Positions 37,849 to 47,964 of a stretch of DNA of 64,000 bases are shown in pieces. Position 1 is the first letter of the stretch. Every line of letters begins with the position of its first letter. Location: contig CAWHKZ010000008.1 of NCBI GenBank assembly GCA_963830165.1, forward strand, positions 558,001 to 622,000, given 5' to 3'. Below the pieces are notes generated by a model, which was given only the letters and a program-made list of their open reading frames with translations, did no database searches and was not told where the DNA came from. Origin of the DNA: Bog-756 sp963830165 (GTDB lineage: Bacteria; Actinomycetota; Acidimicrobiia; Acidimicrobiales; RAAP-2). The translations under genes were made by a program, and so were the position numbers.

Positions 37849-38846
37849 GTGCCCCCGGTACCACCAGCCGCGCCCCTCGGGGCCATCGGGCTGATCCTCC
37901 CGACCTTCGTCCAGCACACCGTCCCGGCGTGGGCCGAGCCGGTGGCGGGGCACCGGTCCGACGCCGACCCGCTGGACGAGCTGGCCGACCTGTGCCGCCG
38001 GGCCGAGGAGGCCGGGGCCGGCGCCCTGTGGGCCTGCGACCACCTGTTCTGGCACGGCCCGTGCCTCGAGTGCATGGTCGTCCTGACCGTCGCCGCCACC
38101 GCCACCGAGCGGGCCGCGCTCGGTACGTGCGTGATCCAGCTCCCCCTCCGGCGGGCCGTGGCCGTGGCCAAGCAGGCCGCCACCCTCCAGACCCTCAGCC
38201 GGGGGCGGTTGATCCTCGGCGTCGGGGTCGGCAGCCACCCCGGCGAGTACGAACAGGTCGGTGCCGCCTACCACTCGCGGGGCCACGACCTCGACACGGC
38301 CATCGGCGAGCTCCACCGCGCCTGGCGCTCCGGGCACGGGGCCACCCGCGGCGACACGGGATCGGCCGACCCCCGCCCGGTACCTGCAGCTGCCGGCCCC
38401 GGCTCCCGTGCCCGTGTGGGTGGGCGGCTCGTCCGAGGCGGCCCTCCGCCGGGCGGCCACCCGGCCGAGGGCTGGATGCCCCTCTTCCTGACGTCGACCG
38501 GTACGGCGACGCCGTCGAGCGCCTGACCAAGGAGGTGGACGCGGCCGGACGCCCGCCGGGGTCGGTGACCCCGGCCGATGGTGCTCTTCGTCTCCCTGGA
38601 CGAGGACCGCGACCGGGGCGTGGCCGCCGGCACCGGGTGGATGGGCTCCCTCTACGGGCTCCCGCCCAAGGCCTTCGAGCGCCACCTGGTCGCCGGCACC
38701 CCCGACCAGGTGGCCGCCGGGTGGCCGAGTACCGGGCCGTCGGCGCCGAGCACGTGGCCGTCTACGTCACCGACGACCAGCCCATCGACCAGTTCGCCCG
38801 CCTGATGGCGGCACTGCCCGCCGCCGGCGTCCCGACCGGACGCTGA
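37849..38846 (+). CDS. LLM-class (probably F420-dependent) oxidoreductase, multiple frameshifts
   Basis: A luciferase-like TIM-barrel oxidoreductase of about 330 residues. It opens GAIGLILPTF, has WACDHLFWHGP, the RLILGVGVGSHPGEYEQ block, then VPVWVGGSSEAALRRAA, which are typical LLM motifs. Five frame changes are needed: near 38365, 38465, 38495, 38575 and 38722. The coding frame points to GTG 37849, with TACCAT at 37838-37843 just upstream as a possible -10 box. It is 20 bases before the thiolase gene and may reduce or oxidise an intermediate of that pathway. F420 versus FMN use cannot be decided from sequence alone. Confidence 0.75.
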
Positions 38847-38866
38847 GCCACAGAGACCGAGGACCC

Positions 38867-40048
38867 ATGGACCGCACCGCACACATCGTCGGCACCGCCA
38901 CCACACCCATGCAGCGGCGGGACCTGACCATCGAGGACATGTCCCACCAGGTCGTGGACGACGCCCTGTCCGACGCCGGGATGACCCCCGACCAGGTCGA
39001 CCTGGTCATCTTCGGCAACGCCACCGCCGGGCGGCTGGTCAACCAGGCCTGCATCCGGGGCCAGAGCTTCCTGCTCGACGCCGGTCTGCGCAACGCCGGG
39101 ATCATCAACGTCGACAACTCGTGCGCCGGCGGGGCCTCCGCCCTCCACCTGGCCACCCTGGCCACCCAGGGCGGCGCCGGCACCGTATTGGCCGTCGGCG
39201 TCGAGAAGATGTGGACGGGCCACCGCATGGAGACCCTGGCCGGCATCGAGGACGGCGTGCCCGAGGTCGACCGCCGCTTCATGCACGCCAACTGGGAGAA
39301 CCCGTCGGGCTCGGTGCTCATGGCCCTCAACGCCAAGTGGACGGTCGAGCACATGGAGGCCTGGGGCACCACCGTCGAGCAGATCGGGGCGGCCGCCGTC
39401 AAGGCCCGCAGGCACGGGGCCCTCAACCCCAACGCCCAGTTCCAGAGCGAGGTGAGCCTCGAGGAGGTGCTGGCCTCCCCCGCCATCGTCCCGCCGCTGA
39501 CCCGGCTCATGTGCTCGTCGTTCACCGACGGGGCGGCCGCCGTCGTGCTCTCCCTCGAGGCCCGCGCCGGCGCCCCCCGCATCCTCTCCAGCACGTCCCG
39601 GTCGGGCAACGGCGACATCGACTACCACGACCGCCTGGCCGAGACCGCCGCCGCGGCCTGGGACGCCTCGGGCGTGGACCCGGCCGACGTGGACGTCGTC
39701 GAGCTGCACGACGCCACCAGCGCCGAGGAGATCTGCGCCCTCGAGTCGCTCGGGTTCTACAAGCCGGGCGACGCCGGGTCGGCCACGGCCGCCGGCGACA
39801 CCACCCTGGGCGGCAGTGGGGTGACCGTCAACACCAGCGGTGGGCTGGTCAGCCGGGGCCACCCGCTCGGCGCCACGGGCATCGCCCAGGTGGTCGAGCT
39901 CGTCGCCCAGCTGCGCGACGAGGCCGGCCCCCGCCAGGTCGAAGGCGCCCGATTGGCGGTGGCGGCCAATACCGGTGGCATGATCGGGTCCCATGCAGGC
40001 ACGACAGACGCGGCATTCATCGGCATCCACGTCCTCGAGGCGGGCTGA
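38867..40048 (+). CDS. Thiolase-family protein (SCP-x/acetyl-CoA acetyltransferase type)
   Basis: A 393-residue thiolase-fold enzyme, intact. The nucleophile is Cys86 in DNSCAGGASAL; VELHDATSAEE gives His281 and GGLVSRGHPLGATG gives His332. The second Cys of biosynthetic thiolases is absent, as in SCP-x/lipid-transfer thiolases, so it probably cleaves or forms acyl-CoA beta-keto bonds on bulky substrates. ATG 38867 has a GAGG ribosome site. It is followed after 3 bases by a KASIII gene, giving an acyl-CoA condensation unit of unknown product. Confidence 0.85.
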   Translation: MDRTAHIVGTATTPMQRRDLTIEDMSHQVVDDALSDAGMTPDQVDLVIFGNATAGRLVNQACIRGQSFLLDAGLRNAGIINVDNSCAGGASALHLATLATQGGAGTVLAVGVEKMWTGHRMETLAGIEDGVPEVDRRFMHANWENPSGSVLMALNAKWTVEHMEAWGTTVEQIGAAAVKARRHGALNPNAQFQSEVSLEEVLASPAIVPPLTRLMCSSFTDGAAAVVLSLEARAGAPRILSSTSRSGNGDIDYHDRLAETAAAAWDASGVDPADVDVVELHDATSAEEICALESLGFYKPGDAGSATAAGDTTLGGSGVTVNTSGGLVSRGHPLGATGIAQVVELVAQLRDEAGPRQVEGARLAVAANTGGMIGSHAGTTDAAFIGIHVLEAG

Positions 40049-40051
40049 GCC

Positions 40052-40984
40052 GTGATCGGCCGCGGTGGTGTGATCACCGGGTACGGCATCGCCGTGCCCG
40101 ACAAGGTCGTGACCAACGACGACCTCTCGCTGACCCTCGACACCAACGACGCGTGGATCCGCGAGCGGACCGGCATCCGCGAGCGCCGCATCGGCGGGAC
40201 CACCTCGGGACTGGCCATCGAGGCCGGGCTCGCCGCCCTGGAGCGGGCCGGCCGGCGCCCCGACGAGATCGATGCCGTCATCCTGGCCACGACCACCCCC
40301 GACCAGATCGTCCCCGGCACCTCGGCCTCCGTGCAGGACGGGATCGGTGTCACCGGTGGCGCCTTCGACGTCAACGCCGCCTGCTCAGGCTTCGTCTACG
40401 CCCTGACCGTGGCCCACGGCCTCATCGCCATCGGGGCCGAGCGCCTGCTGGTGATCGGGTCCGAGACCCTGTCGCGGATCACCGACTGGGACGAGCGCTC
40501 GGTCTCCATCCTGGTGGGCGACGGCGCCGGCGCCGTGGTGGTCGAGGCCGTCGACGGCCCCGGTCAGCTGCTCAGCTACCGGCTCGGTGCCGACGGCTCG
40601 CTCCGGCACCTGCTCTACTGCGACCACGGCGGCTACCTCTTCATGAACGGCAAGGAGATCTTCCGCAAGGCGGTCGGCGTGGTCGTCGAGTCGGCCCAGC
40701 AGGCCATCGCCGAGGCCGGGCTGACCCCGGACCAGATCGACCTCGTGGTGCCCCACCAGGCCAACCTCCGCATCATCAGCGCCGCCTGCCAGCGCCTCGG
40801 CATCCCCGAGGAGAAGGCGGTGGTCGTCATCGACCGGTACGGCAACACCTCGTCGGCGTCGATCCCCCTCGCCCTGGCCGACGCCCTGGACACCGACCGG
40901 CTGCAGGCCGGCCAGCACGTGCTCCTTACCGGGTTCGGCGGCGGCATGACGTGGGCCAGCGCCGTCCTCAAGTGGGGCGGGTGA
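40052..40984 (+). CDS. Beta-ketoacyl-ACP synthase III (FabH-like)
   Basis: A 310-residue FabH-type enzyme with the full triad: Cys111 in NAACSGF, His235 in VPHQANLRI and Asn265 in GNTSSAS. The family condenses acyl-CoA with malonyl-ACP to start fatty-acid or polyketide chains. It starts at GTG 40052, 3 bases after the thiolase stop. Pairing with a thiolase and an LLM oxidoreductase rather than with fab genes suggests a special starter or side-chain pathway; it might supply acyl groups for the acyltransferases, but that is inference. Confidence 0.9.
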   Translation: MIGRGGVITGYGIAVPDKVVTNDDLSLTLDTNDAWIRERTGIRERRIGGTTSGLAIEAGLAALERAGRRPDEIDAVILATTTPDQIVPGTSASVQDGIGVTGGAFDVNAACSGFVYALTVAHGLIAIGAERLLVIGSETLSRITDWDERSVSILVGDGAGAVVVEAVDGPGQLLSYRLGADGSLRHLLYCDHGGYLFMNGKEIFRKAVGVVVESAQQAIAEAGLTPDQIDLVVPHQANLRIISAACQRLGIPEEKAVVVIDRYGNTSSASIPLALADALDTDRLQAGQHVLLTGFGGGMTWASAVLKWGG

Positions 40985-41001
40985 GGGTCGATAAGGATGG
41001 C

Positions 41002-41915
41002 ATGACCACCTCCTCTGCCGACGCGCCCTCGCTCGTCGTCCTGGCCGCCGGCATGGCCCGTCGGTACGGCGGCTGCAAGCCCCTCGCCCCGATCGGTCCC
41101 CGTGGCGAGGCCGTGCTCGACCTCCTGGTCAGCGACGCCGCCCGGGCCGGGTTCGGCCGCATCGTGCTCGTCCTCCATCCGGAAACGGGCCCGGCCATCC
41201 GCTACCACGTCGAGCGGAGCTGGCCGGCGTCGATCGAGGTCTCCTTCGCCACCCAGCGACTGCCGCTCGGGACGGTGCACGCCGTGCTGGCCGCCGAGGA
41301 GGCCCTCGACGGGGCGGACGCCTTCGGGGTGTCCAACGCCGACGACGTCTACGGCGAGTCGGCCATGGGCCTGCTGGCCGGTCACCTCGCGTCACCCGCC
41401 GACGAGCACGTGCTCGTCGGCTACCAGCTCCGCTCCACGGTGGCGACCGACGACCCGGTCACCCGCGGCATCTGCACGGTCGGCGCCGACGGGCTGCTGG
41501 TCTCCCTCGACGAGCGGCGCCAGGTCCACACCGAGGGTCAGGGCTTCGCGTCCGACGACGGGCTCGAGCCCCGGGAGCTCGACGGTGACCTGCCGGCCTC
41601 GGTCAACCTGTGGGGATTCCGCTCCGACATCTGGAAGGTCCTCCACACGGCCATGGACGGGTCCGGGCTCGACGAGGAGGCCCTGCTGGCCCAGGTGGCG
41701 GCCGGCGGCGAGGTCCCGAAGGCGGAGGTCCTGCTGCCCGAAGTGATCTCGACCATGGTGTCCGACGGCTGGGGACTGCCCGTGCGGGTGCTGACCACCG
41801 ACGCCAAGCTGGTCGGGGTGACCCACGCCGCCGACCTGCCGGTCGTCAGCGCCGAACTGTCCCGGCAGGTCGCCTGGGCGTGCGCCCGGCCGACCTCTGG
41901 TCCGGGGTGGCCTGA
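41002..41915 (+). CDS. NTP-transferase-fold nucleotidyltransferase, one frameshift at the end
   Basis: About 304 residues. The N-terminal LAAGMARRYGGCKPL is the nucleotide-binding signature of sugar-1-phosphate nucleotidyltransferases, and VSNADDVYG carries the metal-binding Asp. It probably makes an NDP-sugar for the locus. The reading frame runs on past the true end: dropping a base at the G-run near 41880 gives the natural end GVRPADLWSGVA and a stop at 41915, 3 bases from the convergent aftD-like stop. ATG 41002 has AAGGA upstream; GTG 40981 overlaps the KASIII stop as GTGA and is an alternative. Confidence 0.78.
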
Positions 41916-41918
41916 GGG

Positions 41919-44900
41919 TCATCGGTCGGCGGCTCCGTCCGGCCCGAGGCTGTCCCCGCCGGTCCCGCCTCTCCTGCCGCGGAGCCGCGAGACGAGCTCC
42001 GCCAGGGCGTCCGCCCCGAGGAAGAGCACAGCGGCCCAGGCCAGGCCGTCGGCGAAGCCGAATCCGCTGGGCCAGCCGCCGTTGGCCTTGCCCGGGTCGA
42101 CGCCCTGGGCGATGACGATGGAGAGCCCGGTGGCGAGCACGAGCAGGGTGGCCGCCCCGCCGAGGGCCAGCCGCAGGCGCGGGCGCCGCAGCACCACGAC
42201 GACCCCGATGCCCACGAGGGCGCCGATCAGCGGCGCCGAGATGAACGCGGCCAGGGCGCCGTAGAGGACGCCTCCGACCACCGCGGTGGTCCAGGACGAC
42301 GTGGGGACGCCCCCGTCGCCCGGCTCGGCCAGGACCGGCCCGGGCACGGCGGCCACACCGACGGCACCGGTCACGTCGTCGGGCAGGCCGGCCGACCCGT
42401 CGGCCCGGGCCGTCCGCCTGCGCCGGCGGCGCACCGGCACGAAGACCAGCACCAGGCAGAGGAGCACGGCGAGCGTCGAGATGATCAGGGCCACGTCGAC
42501 GCTGCGCTGCGGGGCCCATACGAGGTCCACGGTGAGGGTCCCGTCGTGGATGGCGCCGCCCAGCTTGGCCGGGTCGACCCGCCATCCGTTGGCGAAGGCG
42601 TCCACCAGCACCGGGGCACCCAGGGAGTGTCCGTCGGCGGTCGCCGTCCATCCGGCGTTGATGCTCTGGCCCAGCACGAACTCGAACGGGGCGGTCGACG
42701 GGCTGATGCCCGAGATGGCCACCGTGGCCTTCGTGGCCGTCTGGTGCAGCACGGTGGTCGTGCCCACCGGCGCCGTCGGCGGCGGCTGGAGCTGGCCACC
42801 CGGCAGGACCGGGGCCGCCGCGCCGCCTGCCGCCGAGGCCAGGGCCAGCTCGTCGATGTCGAACCCGACGTCCTGGCCGAGCGTCGAGATCAGCGTGTGG
42901 GTGCCGGGGGACAAGGTCAGTCCGGAGGCGTCCGGCCCGCAGAGCGACACGGCGAGCGGGTCACGGGCCAGGGCGTCGGCCGTGGTGCCGGTCACCGACA
43001 GCCAGACGGGGGTCCCGTCCACAGTGAGCAGGTCGTCGCGGCAGGCCCCGGACAGGTCCGCCGGGGCGGCCGGCGCCACCAGGCCCGGGATCCCCAGCTC
43101 GGCGATGCCCACCGGCAGGGCCTGGCGGGCCTGGGTCGTGTAGTTGACCGTGGTCACCGTGCGCGAGGCGGCCACCGTCACCCGGATGACCGACCCGTCG
43201 AGGGCCTCGGGCAGGGTGACCGGCACACGGGCCACGCCGCCCGGCACGGAGTCGGCGATGGCGGGGAGCGCGACCCGCTCCGACCGGCCCCCGGCGGACA
43301 CGGTCAGCGCCGTCGGGATGGAGTGGCGGCCGTCGGCCACCACGGCCAGGTCCATGGTGTCGAAGGCCAGCGGTTGCTGGAGCGTGTACTGGACCCACTG
43401 CCCGTTCTGGTCGGTGGGGCTGAAGGCGCTCTGCCACGACGTCTGCGTGTTCCCGTCGATGGCCGCCGCCGCCCCGACGGCCACGTTCCCCGCCATCCGG
43501 CTGGAGGAGGCGACGTCCACCACCGGGTCGGTCCCGGTCGGCGTCGCCCCCGTGGACGTGTCCACCAGCTGGTCGGAGGCGAGCGGGGAGATCCGGGCCT
43601 GGCCGACCACCGAGAAGGTCCGGGCCGTGGGCAACCAGAACTGGCGGGCCAGGTTGCGTTCGTAGTCGCCCCGGGGCGGGAACCCCGACGAGCGCAGCCG
43701 GGTCATCACGAGGTCGAGCGGGTCGGACAGTGACGCCGTTCCCGCCGCCCGCAGCAGGTCCTGGGGCATGGACAGCAGCTCGGAGGTCACCGAGACCCCC
43801 GGGATGCGCACCTCGGAGAGTCCGGTCACGTTCTGGTAGCCGGCCGGCACCTCGTAGCGGGTGCCCCTCGAGGCGTCCATCGTGATACGCAGCAAGGAGA
43901 AGGACCGGGGTGAGAACCGGATGGTCTGGCCGGCCGCCGTCTGCGAGGCGTGGGTCAGGTCGACGGTGACGGGGTCCTCGTAGTCGAAGGTCAGGGTCAG
44001 CCGGGTCAGGACCTGGGTGGGTCGGTTCGTGACCAGCTGTGACAGGTTGATCTGGTCGGTCGTGACCGGGTGGTCGAGCTCGACCTCCCACCACTGCCCG
44101 ACGGGCGGTGCCTCGGACAGCACCCAGGCGGTGGAGGTCGACCCGTCCATGGCCGCCGCCGGGCGCTGGTCGTTGAAGTACTGGGTGGGCGAGCCGTAGC
44201 TCGAGGCGGTGATCGAGTGGACGCCGTCGAACACGGTGGTGGTGAAGGCGTCGGCGGGTGCCCCCGGGAAGATGTCCAGGGGCGCGTCGAGCGGGTCGTC
44301 GTAGGCGTCGTCGGGCGAGGTGGCCGTCTCGACGTAGCCGGCGTTCTCGGTGATGCCGTTCCACCGCCACCCCTGCTTCGGGTTGGTGTCCGTCACCACC
44401 AGGCTGGGCTTGGCCGCCAACAGCTTCCGGCCCAGTTCCGGGCGCGTGTCCAGGGTGCCGGCGTAGAAGATCGTCGGGTTCCCGCCGAGCAGGCCGAGGG
44501 CGGACGCCGCCGTCACGCCGGCCGCGTTGCCGGATACCAGCAGGGGCGCGGCCGTCGACTCGGACCGGATGACCGGCCTCGGGTGGGCCACCGTGTAGGT
44601 CACGATCGGCGGCAGGGGCTTCGCCTTGGCCGGGAGCGAGAGCGTCTGCTCGTTCAGGTTGGGGACCGAGGAGACGTTGGTCCGCGGCGTGCCGAAGCTG
44701 ACGGGGTCGCTGAGACCGGGCGGGGTCGGGTCGAAGCTCTGGGCCACCACCCGGGGGTCGGGCACGTCGTAGCGCTCGAACTGCTCGTCGTTCTCGACCA
44801 GCACGTCGCCCGCGCTCATCAGCGCCGCCATGGGGGCGATGGTGCGGGGGTCGAGGACGCCCTCCTGGAGCGGCGTGTCGGTGGCCTCGAGCAGGTCGGC

Positions 44901-46454
44901 CGTGGGCAGCGACCCCATGGTCTGCTGCTCGTGGGTCACGTACGGGCGGGTGAGCAGGGCCGGCCAGACCGTGTCGTTCGTGTCACCCCAGCGGTAGGCG
45001 GCGAAGTTGTCCCCCGGCAGGCCGAAGACCCGGGTCCCCGGGTGGGTGGCGTTGAGGTGGTCGGCGGCCTGCTGCACGTAGGCCGGCGGACGGGCCGGCT
45101 GGGTCAGGCCGCTCACCACCGTGTCGCCCGCCCACGTGGGCGACGAGGCCACCGCGATGGCCACGATGCCCATGCCGGCCACCGCCAGGCCGGCCCGCGG
45201 ATAGCGGGAGGCGACGGCCGTGACGCCCGCGCCCAGCAGGATGGCCAGGGCCAGCAGCACCAGGGGCACGGCCCGGTCCGTCGAGCGCAGGGCGAGGCCC
45301 GCCGTCGTGTCCGACATGAACGCCTTCAGCAGCGACCCGACACCGGTGGGCTTGAAGTACGGGAAGGGGCCGACGGCCAGGACCATGCCGACCACCAGCA
45401 GCACGATGAAGAAGGAGCGCTGCCGCCAGCGCACGGCCGCCGCCGCGGCGAAGGCCAGCGTGGGCACGAGGAACGAGAAGCCGATCAGCCACAGCTCCTG
45501 GGTGTAGGCCACCGCGGCCTGGGTCCAGTTGCCCGTCTGGTCCGAGGCGCCGTAGAAGAACCAGTAGCCGAGGCCGCGCAGGCTCTCGAAGGGCGACGAC
45601 GCCGAGCTCGTCGAGGACAGGGTCTCGGTGTACTTGAGGATGTTGATCCCGTAGGCCGCCTCCACCTGGAGGCCGACGACCCACCAGAAGCACACCGCGG
45701 CGGTGAGCACCACCACCCGCCAGACGACCCCCCACACCCGGCGCCAGGTCGACTCCCGCAGGATGATGACGGCGAAGGGCAGCCACAGCGCGGGGCCGAT
45801 GCCCACGTAGAGGATGGAGCTGGCGTTGATCCCGCTGACCAGGGCTACGACCAGGGCGAACAGCGCCGGGTACTTCCAGCCCGGCCGGCGCAGGGCCAGC
45901 ACCACGAAGGCCAGCATCCAGGGCAGCCCCGACCAGGGCATCAGGATCACCGAGATCCGCCCGGCGTACTGCAGGATGTAGGGCGTGAACATGAAGGCCA
46001 GGGCGGCCACGTAGCGCCCCGGCCCGGTCAGGTTGATGGTCCGGCACAGGTAGAGCATCCCGGCGCCGGCGGCGAAGACCAGGCAACCGAGCCACAGGCG
46101 CTGGGCCACCCACACGGGGACGTGCAGCTCGGCGAAGACCCAGAAGAAGGGGCCCATGGGGAACAGGTAGCCGATGTTCTCGTGGGTCACCGTGCCGAGG
46201 GCGACGTTCGGGTCCCACATCGAGACGGCCTGGCGGATGTAGCGGCCGGGATCCAGGTAGAGGTAGGTCTTCGTGTCGTCGGTGACCTGGCCCGGCTTCG
46301 ACCACAGCATGGGCACGAAGGCCAGGACGGCGAAGACCAGGTACTCGACGGCCGAGCGGGCCCGGCCCGTCGGGCCGGCGCCCGTGCCACCGTCCACCCG
46401 GACTTCCGCCTCGTCGGCTTCGGGCGGACGCACCGCGGTAGCTCGTCCGGACAT
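41919..46454 (-). CDS. aftD: AftD-like alpha-(1->3)-arabinofuranosyltransferase
   Basis: A 1,511-residue intact protein with the architecture of mycobacterial AftD, a GT-C enzyme that branches arabinan using decaprenyl-phosphoarabinose outside the membrane. Residues about 40-430 hold around eleven membrane helices; loop 1 has VTDDTKTYLYLDPGRYI with the catalytic-type Asp pair. The long outside part contains two discoidin-like carbohydrate-binding modules (PAAAMDGSTSTAWV with WWEVELD, and AAAIDGNTQTSWQS with WVQYTL). C-terminal helices follow near residues 1330-1490. Length matches the family (about 1,400). ATG 46454 is preferred; TAGCCT lies 8 bases upstream, so the mRNA may be leaderless. 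GTG 46502 is an alternative. Confidence 0.88.
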   Translation of the reverse strand: MSGRATAVRPPEADEAEVRVDGGTGAGPTGRARSAVEYLVFAVLAFVPMLWSKPGQVTDDTKTYLYLDPGRYIRQAVSMWDPNVALGTVTHENIGYLFPMGPFFWVFAELHVPVWVAQRLWLGCLVFAAGAGMLYLCRTINLTGPGRYVAALAFMFTPYILQYAGRISVILMPWSGLPWMLAFVVLALRRPGWKYPALFALVVALVSGINASSILYVGIGPALWLPFAVIILRESTWRRVWGVVWRVVVLTAAVCFWWVVGLQVEAAYGINILKYTETLSSTSSASSPFESLRGLGYWFFYGASDQTGNWTQAAVAYTQELWLIGFSFLVPTLAFAAAAAVRWRQRSFFIVLLVVGMVLAVGPFPYFKPTGVGSLLKAFMSDTTAGLALRSTDRAVPLVLLALAILLGAGVTAVASRYPRAGLAVAGMGIVAIAVASSPTWAGDTVVSGLTQPARPPAYVQQAADHLNATHPGTRVFGLPGDNFAAYRWGDTNDTVWPALLTRPYVTHEQQTMGSLPTADLLEATDTPLQEGVLDPRTIAPMAALMSAGDVLVENDEQFERYDVPDPRVVAQSFDPTPPGLSDPVSFGTPRTNVSSVPNLNEQTLSLPAKAKPLPPIVTYTVAHPRPVIRSESTAAPLLVSGNAAGVTAASALGLLGGNPTIFYAGTLDTRPELGRKLLAAKPSLVVTDTNPKQGWRWNGITENAGYVETATSPDDAYDDPLDAPLDIFPGAPADAFTTTVFDGVHSITASSYGSPTQYFNDQRPAAAMDGSTSTAWVLSEAPPVGQWWEVELDHPVTTDQINLSQLVTNRPTQVLTRLTLTFDYEDPVTVDLTHASQTAAGQTIRFSPRSFSLLRITMDASRGTRYEVPAGYQNVTGLSEVRIPGVSVTSELLSMPQDLLRAAGTASLSDPLDLVMTRLRSSGFPPRGDYERNLARQFWLPTARTFSVVGQARISPLASDQLVDTSTGATPTGTDPVVDVASSSRMAGNVAVGAAAAIDGNTQTSWQSAFSPTDQNGQWVQYTLQQPLAFDTMDLAVVADGRHSIPTALTVSAGGRSERVALPAIADSVPGGVARVPVTLPEALDGSVIRVTVAASRTVTTVNYTTQARQALPVGIAELGIPGLVAPAAPADLSGACRDDLLTVDGTPVWLSVTGTTADALARDPLAVSLCGPDASGLTLSPGTHTLISTLGQDVGFDIDELALASAAGGAAAPVLPGGQLQPPPTAPVGTTTVLHQTATKATVAISGISPSTAPFEFVLGQSINAGWTATADGHSLGAPVLVDAFANGWRVDPAKLGGAIHDGTLTVDLVWAPQRSVDVALIISTLAVLLCLVLVFVPVRRRRRRTARADGSAGLPDDVTGAVGVAAVPGPVLAEPGDGGVPTSSWTTAVVGGVLYGALAAFISAPLIGALVGIGVVVVLRRPRLRLALGGAATLLVLATGLSIVIAQGVDPGKANGGWPSGFGFADGLAWAAVLFLGADALAELVSRLRGRRGGTGGDSLGPDGAADR

Positions 46455-46636
46455 CAGGCGAGAGGCTAGACGACCAGGGCTCGGACCCCGGGGCGACCCC
46501 ACCCCGACCTGCAGCCGATCCCGGAAAGGCGGACAGTTACTGGTGCATCAGGTGTTTCGGCGGCGGTATCGTGGTGGGTTACCAGTTCGGGATGCGCAGG
46601 GGCGCCGCACCGGGCACGCGACGGGGGGAGCTTCAC

Positions 46637-47962
46637 GTGAGTCGTACGGCAGCGGAGGGCGACAAGACCGCCGCGTTCCCCGTGACCGGGGGCGACGCCG
46701 GGTTCGTGCCGTCCGTCGCGCCCGACCCTTCCCCGGCCCCGTGCCCTGCCCCTGATCCGGCTACCGGGCACGGGTCGGACGGCCGCCTGTGGTCGCCCGG
46801 GGCCGCAGCGTTCGCGTCGATGAGCCTGGAGGAGATCGCCGCCGCGGCCGGGCTGCGGACGATCCAGGTCGTGGCCTGGCGGGACCACGGCGATCCCGAG
46901 GCGGGCGGGTCCGAGCTGCACGCCCACCGCATCCTGACGGCCTGGTCGAAGGCCGGCATCGACGTCTGCATGACGACGTCGTCCGTCGAGGACGCACCCC
47001 GCTTCATGGCCCGCGAGGGCTACCAGATCACCCGGCGGGTGGGCCGCTACTCGATCTTCCCGCGCACCATGATCTCGGGGTTCCTCGGTCACCTGGGCCG
47101 GGCCGACGGGCTCGTCGAGATCTGGAACGGCATGCCCTTCCTGTCGCCGCTGTGGGCCCGCTGCCCGCGCATCGTCTTCCTCCACCACGTCCACGCCGAA
47201 ATGTGGAAGATGGTCCTGCCCCGGGGACTGGCCGAGCTCGGCTACGAGTTCGAGCACCTGCTCGCCCCGCCCTTCTACCGCCGCACCCGGATCGTCACGC
47301 TGTCCTCGTCCTCGCGCGACGAGATCGTCGAGCAGCTCCGCCTGTCGGCGTCCAACATCTCGATCTGCCCGCCCGGCGTGGAGCCCGGCTTCAGCCCCGG
47401 CTCGACCCGCTCCCCCACGCCCCTCGTGGTGGCCGTGGGCCGGCTCGTGCCCGTCAAGCGCTTCGACCTGCTCATCGACGGCGCCGTCGCGCTCAAGCCC
47501 CGCCACCCGGACCTCCGCCTCGTCATCGCCGGCGAGGGCTACGAGCGGCCGGCCCTCGAGGCCCAGATCGCCCGGGCCGGTGCCGGCGACTGGATCGAGC
47601 TGCGCGGCTTCGTCGACGACGACGAGCTGCTCGAGCTCTACCGGTCCTCGTGGCTGGTGGCCTCGAGCTCGCTGCGCGAGGGCTGGGGCATGACCGTCAC
47701 CGAGGCCGGCGCCTGCGGCACGCCGGCCGTCGCCTCGCGGATCAGCGGGCACATCGACGCGGTGCGCGACGGGGCGTCGGGGATCCTCTTCGACGACACC
47801 GACGGCATGGTGGCCGCCCTCGACACCGTCCTGTCCGACCCCGCCCTGCGGGCCCGGCTCGGCGCCGGGGCGCTCGCCTACTCGGCCGAGTTCAGCTGGG
47901 AGGCGACGGCGCGCCAGACCTTGGCCGAGCTGGCCGGCGAGGCGGTCCGGCGGCGGGGCTGA
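46637..47962 (+). CDS. GT4-family glycosyltransferase
   Basis: A 441-residue cytoplasmic retaining glycosyltransferase with the GT-B fold. It has DPEAGGSELHAHRI at the N-terminal donor-side loop, VAVGRLVPVKRFDLLI opening the second Rossmann domain, and REGWGMTVTEAGACGTP, the E-x7-E motif of GT4, near residue 350. GTG 46637 has GGGGGGAG six bases upstream. It is divergent from the aftD homologue across 182 bases in which I see no clear -35/-10 pair, and ends 2 bases from the convergent gene at 47965. It likely builds the glycan on the inner face. Confidence 0.88.
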   Translation: MSRTAAEGDKTAAFPVTGGDAGFVPSVAPDPSPAPCPAPDPATGHGSDGRLWSPGAAAFASMSLEEIAAAAGLRTIQVVAWRDHGDPEAGGSELHAHRILTAWSKAGIDVCMTTSSVEDAPRFMAREGYQITRRVGRYSIFPRTMISGFLGHLGRADGLVEIWNGMPFLSPLWARCPRIVFLHHVHAEMWKMVLPRGLAELGYEFEHLLAPPFYRRTRIVTLSSSSRDEIVEQLRLSASNISICPPGVEPGFSPGSTRSPTPLVVAVGRLVPVKRFDLLIDGAVALKPRHPDLRLVIAGEGYERPALEAQIARAGAGDWIELRGFVDDDELLELYRSSWLVASSSLREGWGMTVTEAGACGTPAVASRISGHIDAVRDGASGILFDDTDGMVAALDTVLSDPALRARLGAGALAYSAEFSWEATARQTLAELAGEAVRRRG

Positions 47963-47964
47963 CC

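Noticed and set aside
37361..37864. Separate 167-codon gene in the NifU region
   Set aside because: It holds only the middle part of the NifU domain; the flanks lie in another frame, so it is a piece of one frameshifted gene.
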